A stretch of DNA of 5,251 nt from an uncultured Comamonadaceae bacterium (GCA_946482115.1 CAMLQP010000206.1:1-5251); one strand, 5' to 3'. Positions 1 through 5,251 are shown, counted from the stretch's first letter. Notes: generated by a model from the letters alone, not told the origin. Numbers and translations: made by a program.

Positions 1-1
1 G

Positions 2-292
2 TTCCTGGACAGCCAGAACCGGCTGATCGCGCTCGAAGAGCTGTTCCGCGGCACGCTGACGCAGACCAGCGTGTACCCGCGCGAAGTGGTGCTGCGCGCC
101 TTGCACCACCACGCCGCCGCCGTGGTGCTGGCACACAACCACCCCAGCGGCACCGCCCAGCCCTCACGCGCCGACGAAACGCTGACGCAATCGCTCAAGG
201 CCGCGCTGTCTTTGGTGGATGTGCGCGTGCTGGACCATTTCATCGTGACGCGCGAGCAGGCGGCGTCGATGGCCGAAATGGGCATGGTCTGA
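2..292 (+). CDS. radC: RadC-family JAB/MPN domain protein, C-terminal part (partial at window edge)
   Basis: The 96 visible residues are the end of a RadC (JAB/MPN-type) domain. The signature HNHPSG is followed by PSRAD, giving the HxH...D metal-ligand arrangement of JAMM domains, then the RadC-typical stretch [11 protein letters not shown] and a short tail ending MGMV. The reading frame is open from base 2, so the gene begins to the left; an internal GTG at 71 lies inside the conserved domain and is not the real start. RadC is widespread and historically annotated as a DNA repair protein, but its actual role is unsettled. It could be the chromosomal copy or a RadC homologue of a mobile element; the fragment cannot tell. 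It is about 120 bases upstream of the cas operon and has no evident functional link to it. Confidence 0.93.
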   Translation, partial: FLDSQNRLIALEELFRGTLTQTSVYPREVVLRALHHHAAAVVLAHNHPSGTAQPSRADETLTQSLKAALSLVDVRVLDHFIVTREQAASMAEMGMV

Positions 293-414
293 ATCGGCCC
301 CGCCTTTTCCCGGACACCGCCCGTCGACAGCCTGGCATAAGCTCTGCACACGACTTCAGGCCCAGGCCTGGAGCCGGGCGTGCAACCGTCGTCCATCAGG
401 AACAGGAGGGAGTC
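293..414 (+). promoter_or_regulatory. Intergenic region likely to hold the cas operon promoter
   Basis: This 122-base gap separates radC from the first cas gene and is the only sizeable non-coding stretch upstream of the operon, so the promoter is expected here. The best -10 candidate is TGGCATAAG at 333-341, which has an extended TG element and a 4/6 match to TATAAT. I see no convincing -35 at normal spacing. A perfect 10-bp palindrome, CCAGGCCTGG, lies at 362-371 and could be a regulator site or chance in GC-rich DNA. I see no clear rho-independent terminator for radC. The promoter is inferred from position; the individual elements are weak. Confidence 0.35.
404..410 (+). promoter_or_regulatory. 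Strong Shine-Dalgarno that sets a TTG start for csf3
   Basis: AGGAGGG lies four bases before TTG at 415-417. It is the strongest ribosome site in the operon and decides the non-ATG start of the first cas gene. The next in-frame Met codon (residue 27) lies inside the conserved N-terminal region and has no such site. Confidence 0.75.
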
Positions 415-1038
415 TTGAAACCATTCGTTCTTCGAGCGCATCTGCGCAGCCCCATCATCCGACGGGGCTTCGTCACGCTGGATGCCTTGCTCATGGCCAT
501 CCTGTCGCGCGGCGACGTGTCAGACCTGCTCAGATGCGAACAGGACCTGTACTTCGCGAGTTCTGGTTTTGCCGTCGATGCCGTTGCCAGCCAGCGGGCC
601 TCATTCGTCGCCAGCATGCGACCGGAGCATTCGCCTCACTGGCTGGACGTTCTAAACCCCAACACCAAGGACGGCGACCTGCGCGTCGGTCTGTCCAGGC
701 AGCGCGAAGCGGGCAACATCATCAATGGCTACCAGGCCACGGTTGCCCGCGCCATTGAGTGGTACGCAACCGGCCACGCCGATGCGGTGCTGGAGGGGCT
801 GCAACCCGTGCGCTTCATCGGCAAGAAGCGGTCCGCAGGCTATGGCGAAGTCGCCCGTTGGGAGGTCGAGGGCGGCGAGCTGGACGGACTGGTGGGCTAT
901 GCCGGCGAACCCCTGCGCCCGGTGCCAACCGCCCGCTGGACCGAAGGCGGCGACTGGGTGCCGGTCGAGGCCGCCTGGAAGGCGCCGTACTGGGAGGTTC
1001 GCAACCGCGACCGGTGCTTCGTCCCAGTGGGGGTCTGA
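415..1038 (+). CDS. csf3: Type IV CRISPR Cas5-like subunit (Csf3)
   Basis: A 207-residue protein that I read as Csf3, the Cas5-group RAMP protein of type IV effector complexes, which normally caps the 5' handle of the crRNA. The N-terminus carries the RAMP-like strand and helix opening RSPIIRRGFVTLDALLMAIL (residues 11-30). The best diagnostic is FIGKKRSAGYGEVARWEVE at about residues 134-152: a glycine-rich IGKKR..GYGEV loop of the kind expected in Csf3/RAMP proteins. A variable basic region (about 85-115) precedes it. Translation starts at TTG 415, supported by AGGAGGG. It is the first gene of the operon, one base before the next start, and sits with Csf2, Cas6 and DinG homologues, which strengthens the assignment. 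No catalytic residues are expected. Identification rests on motif memory and context; a profile search was not possible. Confidence 0.75.
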   Translation: MKPFVLRAHLRSPIIRRGFVTLDALLMAILSRGDVSDLLRCEQDLYFASSGFAVDAVASQRASFVASMRPEHSPHWLDVLNPNTKDGDLRVGLSRQREAGNIINGYQATVARAIEWYATGHADAVLEGLQPVRFIGKKRSAGYGEVARWEVEGGELDGLVGYAGEPLRPVPTARWTEGGDWVPVEAAWKAPYWEVRNRDRCFVPVGV

Positions 1039-1039
1039 C

Positions 1040-1450
1040 ATGAACGGCCCCGAATTCTTCATGCAGCACGCGGGCTACCGTCTGCTGCCCGCGCAACTCA
1101 AGAGCAGCGATCCGGTGAACGATGCCGACGCGCTCTTTGCCACCGCCCTGCCCCTGCACACGGGAAAGACGCTACGCCTGTCTTCGTGCTGGATGGTGAT
1201 CACGCCCCACTGGACCGCCACCAGCTTCAAGGCGATGCCAGAGGCCGGCTTTCGCCACGACATGGAGCGAAAGACCGCTATTCAGGACGCTCTGAAGACG
1301 GGTCAACCCTGCATGCTGCTGGCCCTGGGCAAACGCACCATGACCGCACGCGACCTGTTCGTCACCCACGACCCTCGGGCGGCGCGGCTGTGCAGCGAGG
1401 GCGAAGTCAAGACCTTTGATGCCACTCAGGAGAAGACATGGACATCGTGA
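1040..1450 (+). CDS. Small protein of unknown family, candidate reduced Csf1/Cas8-like subunit
   Basis: A 136-residue protein starting at ATG 1040, one base after the csf3 stop, with GGGGG (1029-1033) as a poor ribosome site, so translational coupling is likely. It ends at 1450, overlapping the next gene by 13 bases. I do not recognise it from sequence alone. By elimination it fills the slot of Csf1, the Cas8-like large subunit of type IV complexes, and the stretch CMLLALGKRTMTARDLFVTH (about residues 91-110) is loosely like the C-terminal half of Csf1. Against this, Csf1 is usually larger (around 200 residues or more) with a Cys4 zinc finger. Here there are only three scattered cysteines (about residues 50, 91 and 118), so no zinc finger. 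It has no signal peptide or membrane segment. It could instead be a small-subunit or accessory protein. The gene itself is secure; its role is inferred. Confidence 0.8.
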   Translation: MNGPEFFMQHAGYRLLPAQLKSSDPVNDADALFATALPLHTGKTLRLSSCWMVITPHWTATSFKAMPEAGFRHDMERKTAIQDALKTGQPCMLLALGKRTMTARDLFVTHDPRAARLCSEGEVKTFDATQEKTWTS

Positions 1451-1920
1451 TCGATAAACCCGCCCGCGTGCGCGGCTACGCCCTGCACCGCATCGTCGAA
1501 CAGTTCCGCGATGGCAAACCTGCCCTTTGGGCTGACGAAGGCACCCAGGTCCGTATCCGTCCCGAGGAAGCGGTGCCGCCCGAATACCCGGTCGGCAAGC
1601 TGCTGGCCTTCACCACCACCGCCTGCGTGTCCTACGCCAGTGGCCACAAAAACCGCTACCTGCCGTTGGGCGACTGGCGGGGTCGGCGCGAATGGCTGGA
1701 AAAGCGCGCCCTCAAACACGGCTTTGAAATCGTCGGCGTGCATGTGTCGTCCGGCATGCGGCAGGTGGAAACGCACAACGGGCGCCGCTTCTCCATCGAC
1801 GCCACAGAGTTCACCGGCCTGCTCAAGGTCACTGACCCCCAGGCCTTTGCCAACTGCCTCGTCAAAGGCATCGGCCGCATCGGCAGCGCTTTCGGCCTGA
1901 ACCTCCTCATCGTCCAATAA
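1438..1920 (+). CDS. cas6: Cas6e-like CRISPR RNA endoribonuclease
   Basis: A 160-residue protein resembling Cas6e (CasE), the metal-independent RNase that cuts pre-crRNA at the base of the repeat hairpin and usually stays bound to it. Three Cas6e-like blocks appear in order. RGYALHRIVEQF (12-23) has His17 where Cas6e carries its catalytic histidine (YxLH). YLPLGDWRGRREWLEKRALKHGF (74-96) matches the family's RVPL...WLxRxAxxHGF segment. At the end, LLKVTDPQAFANCLVKGIG followed by RIGSAFGLNLL (128-157) is the glycine-rich RNA-binding loop GIGRxxAFGxxLL. It is short for Cas6e (usually about 200 or more). The start ATG 1438 has AGGAG at 1428-1432 and overlaps the previous gene by 13 bases. A Cas6e-like enzyme fits the stem-loop repeat of the adjacent array. 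Csf5 is the functional counterpart in other type IV systems. Confidence 0.85.
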   Translation: MDIVIDKPARVRGYALHRIVEQFRDGKPALWADEGTQVRIRPEEAVPPEYPVGKLLAFTTTACVSYASGHKNRYLPLGDWRGRREWLEKRALKHGFEIVGVHVSSGMRQVETHNGRRFSIDATEFTGLLKVTDPQAFANCLVKGIGRIGSAFGLNLLIVQ

Positions 1921-1937
1921 CCCCAGGGAGTCACACC

Positions 1938-2933
1938 ATGACGCAACGTTCTTTCATCACCGCAGAACTGCAACTGCACACCCTCCAGCCCCTCACATTC
2001 ACCCACCACGGAACCGAAGGCCTGCCCCTGCTCACGCGGGGCGTGGACGCCGAAGGCCGCCACCAGCGCACCGTGTTCATCCCGGCAGCGCAACTGCGGG
2101 GCCGCCTGCGCCACGAGGCAGCCCTGGCCGAACTGCGCGCCCGCCCCGGCAAGGCCAAGCTCGAAGACGCCTACCTGCTCGCACTCGGGCAGGACCTGCG
2201 CCCCGAGGAAGACGCCGAGCCCGAAGCCATCCGCCTGCGCGAACAGCGGGTCTTCCGGGCCCAGAACCCGCTGCTCGACCTGTTCGGCACCTGGAAAGTG
2301 GCCAGCCGCCTGTTCGTGTCGCATCTGTTGCCCGAGGTGAACGTGTTGCCCGACACCGTCAGCCACATCCGCCGCGACCTCGACAGCAACGAAGACATGA
2401 TGGATCTGCTGGACGAGACGGAGCAGGACCGGCTCTACGAGCGCCAGAACAGCCAGGGTCTGGCCTCCAAGGCCGAAGCCCTGATCAAGCTGACCATGCG
2501 CGAACTCGGCGCCGCCCGCAAGGCCAAAGACGAAGCCCGGCTCGCCGAGCTGACTGCCAAACTGGAAGAACTCAAAGAGCTCAAAAAGACCCGCAAAGGC
2601 GAGGACACCTCGGACAACACCAAGCACCTGCTGGAGCTGCAGGTGATTCCGCTGGGCATCACCCTGCTGGGCAGCCTCACCGTGAATGGCGCCCAGGCCC
2701 ACGACCTGAACATGCTGGTGCAGGCCGTGGACAGCTTCAGCCGTCAACCGTATCTGGGCGCCCAGCGCGCCCGGGGCTGCGGCGAGGTGCGCGGCCGAGC
2801 CACCTTCAAGGACGCGCAAGGCAGCGTGCTGGTGGTCGTCGGTTTTGGTGGCCGGGCTCCAGCGCAAGTGGAATGGACCGACGAGGGCCGCAACTTCCTG
2901 AACACCGCCAGCGCCGCCAGCGCCGCCGCATGA
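1938..2933 (+). CDS. csf2: Type IV CRISPR Cas7-like backbone protein (Csf2)
   Basis: A 331-residue RAMP protein matching Csf2, the Cas7 subunit that polymerises along the crRNA in type IV complexes. Features in order: LQPLTFTHHGTEGLPLLTRG (16-35), the family's opening strand and loop; PAAQLRGRLRHEA (49-61), the positively charged xxLRGxLR helix of Cas7 proteins; NPLLDLFGTW (110-119), the RAMP LFG motif; SHIRRDLD (142-149); and LGAQRARGCGEV (273-284), a glycine-rich loop typical of Cas7. Residues about 175-222 are highly charged (Lys/Glu/Arg/Leu) and probably form a long helix or coiled coil, forming an insertion before the final fold elements. The C-terminus is a low-complexity Ala/Ser tail. 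The start ATG 1938 has AGGGAG at 1925-1930 and follows cas6 by 17 bases. Its stop overlaps the next start as ATGA. Confidence 0.85.
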   Translation: MTQRSFITAELQLHTLQPLTFTHHGTEGLPLLTRGVDAEGRHQRTVFIPAAQLRGRLRHEAALAELRARPGKAKLEDAYLLALGQDLRPEEDAEPEAIRLREQRVFRAQNPLLDLFGTWKVASRLFVSHLLPEVNVLPDTVSHIRRDLDSNEDMMDLLDETEQDRLYERQNSQGLASKAEALIKLTMRELGAARKAKDEARLAELTAKLEELKELKKTRKGEDTSDNTKHLLELQVIPLGITLLGSLTVNGAQAHDLNMLVQAVDSFSRQPYLGAQRARGCGEVRGRATFKDAQGSVLVVVGFGGRAPAQVEWTDEGRNFLNTASAASAAA

Positions 2934-4525
2934 GCTTTCGCAGCGAAGAACAGCGGCAATACGCCCGCCTGATCGAAACCGCCCTGCGCCCCGGCCCGCC
3001 TTTGCTGGCCGGCGCCGCGGCCGGGCTGGGCAAGACCCACGGCTACAGCATCCCGCTGCTGCGTTCGGGCCTGCGCGTGGCCATCGCCATGAGCACGCGC
3101 CAACTCATCGCCCAGTACCTGGACAGTGACGCCCTGCGCTCCGCTCTGGACGGTCAAACCTGCACCGTCAGCGCCCTGCAGACCCGCGCCAGCTTCACCA
3201 CCGACGCCGAGTACCGCGAACACCGGCAACAGGCTCTGTCGGCCCAGGTGCTGGTGATCACGCACGCGGCCTCCCTCATCGACAGCCTGCACCCCGGCTA
3301 TGCCGACCTGCGGCAACGCGAGGTGGTTCTGTTCGACGAAGCCGACCTGCTGGCCGACGCCGCCGACCTGCGCAGCAGCTTCCGCATCGACGCCGACACG
3401 CTCGCAACTTGCGGGGCCAAAGGCCTGCCGCCGCAGGCCGCTGCCCAGCGCGTGCTGCAAGCGTCCACCGAGCTCGAGGTCAGAGCCAGCGCACAAGCCA
3501 TCGTCTATGCCTGCGAACACCCTGCCGGTTGGAAGGTGGTCGGCCATGACGACGATGGCGCCCTGGTACTGCGCCACCGCATGCCGGGCCGCATGCTCAA
3601 ACCCTTGTTGCAGGGCGTGCCGCGCTGCATCTTCACCAGTGGCACCCTGCAGGTGGGTGGGCGGTTTGACCACTTCTGCCGCGCCCTGGGCCTGACCAGC
3701 ATCGCGCCAGAAAGCCGGCACATCGAACCACGCCAGCACGGCCAGCTCAGCGTGGACGTCGCGGCCGACGAACTGAGCGCGAGCGAAGTGGCCCTGCGCA
3801 TCGCCCAGGCCGAACGGCCGGTGCTGGTGCTGACCACCAGCCACCAGCAAACCGCCGAGCTGGGCCGACTGCTGCCCATGGCCACCGTGCGGGCCGAAGG
3901 CGAACCGCTGGCCGATGCGGTGGCGCGCTGCCCGGACGACGGCATCCTGCTGGCCGCCGGCGCCTGGACCGGGCTGGACTCGCCGCGCCTGCGCTGGAAG
4001 ACCGTGGTCATTCCCAAAACGCCCTACGGCCCACCGGTCAGCGTGGACGGGCGGCAGATCACCCGTTACATCGACAGCCAGGTCGTCGCCACCCGGCGCA
4101 CCAACCAGGGCCTGCACCGCGGCCTGCGCACGCCCGACGCGCACTGCCGCCTGCTGTTGCTGGACCCGCGCAGCAGTCGCGACAACCTCCGCAGCGCCAT
4201 ACCGGCGCGCTTCACGGTGGACTGGAATGGCTTCGAAGAAGGTGCCCAGGTGCTGCAAGCGCATTTCAACCGCGAACGCAACGCGAGCCTGCGGGCCGCC
4301 GCGCTGCGGCACCACGGCGCCCGCTGCGTTGCCGAAGGCTGCAGCGTCACGGCCCTGCACCTGCTGGACGTGCACCACACCCGCCCGCTGGCCGAAGGCG
4401 AACGCCGCACCACGCTGGACGAGGTGGTGGTGCTGTGCAAAAACCACCACGCCGACGCCCACCACCGGCTGCGCATGCAGGCGCTGGAAGCACTCGACGC
4501 TGGGAAAAGCTTTGAGCCGAGTTGA
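2930..4525 (+). CDS. csf4: DinG-type helicase fused to a C-terminal HNH nuclease (Csf4-HNH)
   Basis: A 531-residue fusion. Residues 1 to about 450 form a superfamily 2 XPD/DinG-like helicase: Walker A AGLGKTHG (31-38, Lys35), Walker B/DEAD box VVLFDEADLL (132-141), motif III-like FTSGTL (235-240), motif V-like GAWTGLDSP (344-352), and motif VI QGLHRGLR (393-400). Only one cysteine (Cys78) lies between Walker A and the DEAD box, so the four-Cys Fe-S cluster of classical DinG/XPD is absent, as in type IV Csf4. Residues about 460-515 form an HNH domain: Cys466 and Cys471, then DVHH (480-483), then LCKNHH (502-507) with Cys503 and His506 as probable zinc ligands. The HNH asparagine position holds Glu498 in my alignment. 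The start is ATG 2930, overlapping the csf2 stop as ATGA without its own ribosome site. In type IV-A, DinG unwinds target DNA; HNH would add cutting (inference). Confidence 0.88.
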   Translation: MSFRSEEQRQYARLIETALRPGPPLLAGAAAGLGKTHGYSIPLLRSGLRVAIAMSTRQLIAQYLDSDALRSALDGQTCTVSALQTRASFTTDAEYREHRQQALSAQVLVITHAASLIDSLHPGYADLRQREVVLFDEADLLADAADLRSSFRIDADTLATCGAKGLPPQAAAQRVLQASTELEVRASAQAIVYACEHPAGWKVVGHDDDGALVLRHRMPGRMLKPLLQGVPRCIFTSGTLQVGGRFDHFCRALGLTSIAPESRHIEPRQHGQLSVDVAADELSASEVALRIAQAERPVLVLTTSHQQTAELGRLLPMATVRAEGEPLADAVARCPDDGILLAAGAWTGLDSPRLRWKTVVIPKTPYGPPVSVDGRQITRYIDSQVVATRRTNQGLHRGLRTPDAHCRLLLLDPRSSRDNLRSAIPARFTVDWNGFEEGAQVLQAHFNRERNASLRAAALRHHGARCVAEGCSVTALHLLDVHHTRPLAEGERRTTLDEVVVLCKNHHADAHHRLRMQALEALDAGKSFEPS

Positions 4526-4539
4526 CTTGCGCTATTTGG

Positions 4540-5103
4540 GATCAGGCTGCCGTGAAAACGTGCAGCTACTGGAACATCAACTACGTGCTGGTGACGATCT
4601 TCGCTGATCAAGCTGCCGTGAGAACGTGCAGCTACTGGAACACGACGAAGCCACTGCCTCGGCGCGCAAGGGATCAAGCTGCCGTGAGAACGCGCAGCTA
4701 CTGGAACATCACAAGCTCGGACGGGCCAAACGACGCGGATCAAGCTGCCGTGGAAACGTGCAGCTACTGGAACGACTGCAAGCATTTCAGCAAGGCCAAG
4801 GGCGATCAAGCTGCCGTGATAACGTGCAGCTACTGGAACTGGGTGAGCTTGGTGATCAGCAAGTACTCGGATCAAGCTGCCGTGAGAATTTGCAGCTACT
4901 GGAACCGGCGTGGGCCGAGTACGACTGGATGTGTGACTCAAGCCGCTGTAAGAACGGGCAGCTACTGGAACATCAAGTACTTGTGCACCACGATGCAGAG
5001 CGATCAAGCTGCCGTGAAAACGTGCAGCTACTGGAACATGCCCGTGGTGTCGATGCCCATGAATTCCGCTCAAGCTGCCGTGAAGGCGCGCAGCTATTGG
5101 AAC
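4540..5103 (+). CRISPR. CRISPR array: nine 36-bp repeats, eight 30-bp spacers
   Basis: Repeats start at 4540, 4606, 4672, 4738, 4804, 4870, 4936, 5002 and 5068, an exact 66-bp period; every spacer is 30 bp and unrelated to the others. The repeat begins GATCA, then forms a hairpin: outer arms AGCTGC and GCAGCT (6 bp), inner arms CGT and ACG (3 bp), a GAAA or GAGA tetraloop, and one bulged base on the 3' side. It ends ACTGGAAC, the expected 8-nt crRNA 5' handle if Cas6 cuts at the 3' base of the hairpin. All nine copies differ; the most degenerate are those at 4936 and 5068. The hairpin, GNRA-like loop, 8-nt tail, and decay towards the right end all support transcription on the + strand, continuous with the cas genes. 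No leader of normal length separates it from csf4 (14 bases). Confidence 0.92.
4546..4567 (+). repeat. Hairpin inside repeat 1, representative of the array
   Basis: Within the repeat at 4540-4575 the hairpin runs over repeat positions 6-28. Arm GCTGC (from position 7) pairs with GCAGC, inner CGT pairs with ACG around a GAAA loop, and position 22 (T) is bulged. In this first copy, position 6 is G instead of A, giving a G-U pair with the last stem base. Similar structures can be drawn in all nine copies. This is the probable recognition element for the Cas6e-like enzyme. Confidence 0.7.
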
Positions 5104-5217
5104 GCGGCGTACGGTCGCCGAAGATGGTCCATGCAGCGTCAGCTCCCAGCCTGCGGCATCTGAAAGGATGTCCTTGACCCTCGGCGGACTTGAGGTGTGC
5201 GCGAAAATCGCGCCACC
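5104..5217. other. Intergenic stretch after the array
   Basis: I see no convincing tenth repeat: the 36 bases expected at 5134-5169 share only scattered matches with the repeat. The stretch has two small dyads, AAGGA/TCCTT around TG (5164-5175) and GCGCGA/TCGCGC around AAA (5199-5213), and a TTGACC (5174-5179) that could be a -35 element for the next gene, although no good -10 lies 16-18 bases downstream (GAAAAT at 5203-5208 is 23 bases away). Neither dyad is followed by a T-run, so no standard terminator for the operon is visible. Confidence 0.4.
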
Positions 5218-5251
5218 ATGAAACTGCGCTCGCTCGCCGAACTCAAGACGC
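5218..5251 (+). CDS. Start of an unidentified gene (partial at window edge)
   Basis: An ATG at 5218 opens a frame reading MKLRSLAELKT before the window ends. Eleven codons are too few for identification. The G/C-rich third positions match real coding sequence of this genome. There is no clear Shine-Dalgarno; upstream is a GCGCGA/TCGCGC dyad. A guess based on the N-terminus and radC neighbourhood would be an Smr/MutS2-type protein, but this is weak. Confidence 0.45.
   Translation, partial: MKLRSLAELKT

Noticed and set aside
725..1039. Upstream extension of the 1040 gene to 725
   Set aside because: It would overlap most of csf3 in another frame and reads as Arg/Pro/Ala-rich shadow sequence; ATG 1040 directly after the csf3 stop fits operon packing.
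1438..1920. Assignment of the locus to type I-E because of the Cas6e-like protein
   Set aside because: There is no Cas3, Cse1 or Cse2; the Cas7 and Cas5 proteins look like Csf2 and Csf3 and the helicase is DinG-type, so type IV fits better.
2873..2929. Upstream ATG that would extend the helicase by 19 residues
   Set aside because: The extension is Arg/Gln-rich shadow sequence of the csf2 tail with no conservation expected; ATG 2930 gives a classic ATGA overlap.
2744..4465. Long open frame of 573 codons on the minus strand
   Set aside because: It is antisense to csf2 and csf4 and is an artefact of G/C-rich third positions; its composition is Ala/Gly/Gln/His-rich with no recognisable domain. 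The 403-codon minus frame at 1656-2867 is rejected for the same reason.
4522..4527. TTGACT as a -35 element for a dedicated array promoter
   Set aside because: No -10-like hexamer lies 16-18 bases downstream; that position falls in the first repeat with sequence GGCTGC.
4066..5073. Minus-strand open frame with repeated VPVAARxHGSLI
   Set aside because: It is exactly the reverse-complement codon frame of the phased array, where stops need rare T/A-ending sense codons. It is explained by the + strand phase bias.
5134..5169. Possible tenth, degraded repeat
   Set aside because: Spacing from the ninth repeat would fit, but only scattered bases match and the hairpin is not preserved.
5212..5220. 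GCCACCATG resembling a eukaryotic Kozak sequence
   Set aside because: Chance match in GC-rich bacterial DNA; all surrounding genes are bacterial.

Overview
The sequence is GC-rich, with strong G/C preference at codon third positions in its genes. The left-edge RadC fragment and general codon use suggest a proteobacterium, most likely a beta-proteobacterium of the Burkholderiales/Comamonadaceae type. The lineage is inferred from composition and protein flavour, not from a marker gene. A compact CRISPR-Cas locus occupies almost the whole window, placed between the 3' end of a radC gene (left edge) and the first codons of an unrelated gene (right edge).

Layout, all on the + strand: 2-292, RadC C-terminus (partial). 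293-414, spacer DNA with a possible operon promoter. 415-1038, Csf3/Cas5-like protein (TTG start). 1040-1450, small unknown protein in the position of Csf1/Cas8-like. 1438-1920, Cas6e-like crRNA endonuclease. 1938-2933, Csf2/Cas7-like backbone. 2930-4525, DinG-type helicase with an HNH nuclease domain fused to its C-terminus. 4540-5103, CRISPR array of nine 36-bp repeats and eight spacers of exactly 30 bp. 5104-5217, short intergenic stretch. 5218-5251, start of another gene. The five cas genes are tightly packed (overlaps of 13 and 4 bases, gaps of 1 and 17) and the array begins 14 bases after the helicase stop codon, so genes and array look like one transcription unit.

Functional reading: this is a type IV-A-like CRISPR system. 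The Cas6e-like enzyme would cut the array transcript at the 3' base of the repeat hairpin, leaving an 8-nt handle. Csf2, Csf3 and the small protein would coat the crRNA and find DNA targets. The DinG helicase would be recruited to unwind. Ordinary type IV-A effectors have no nuclease, but the HNH domain here would add DNA cutting, turning a silencing system into a destructive one. There is no cas1, cas2 or other adaptation gene in the window.

The most unusual signals are the DinG-HNH fusion, with a non-canonical HNH core; an array in which all nine repeats differ from one another while largely keeping a tetraloop hairpin; and spacers that share a single codon phase, with 67 of 80 third positions G or C in the + frame starting at the first base of each spacer. 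This keeps three reading frames open across the array and suggests a PAM that coincides with a codon, or possibly translation through the array.
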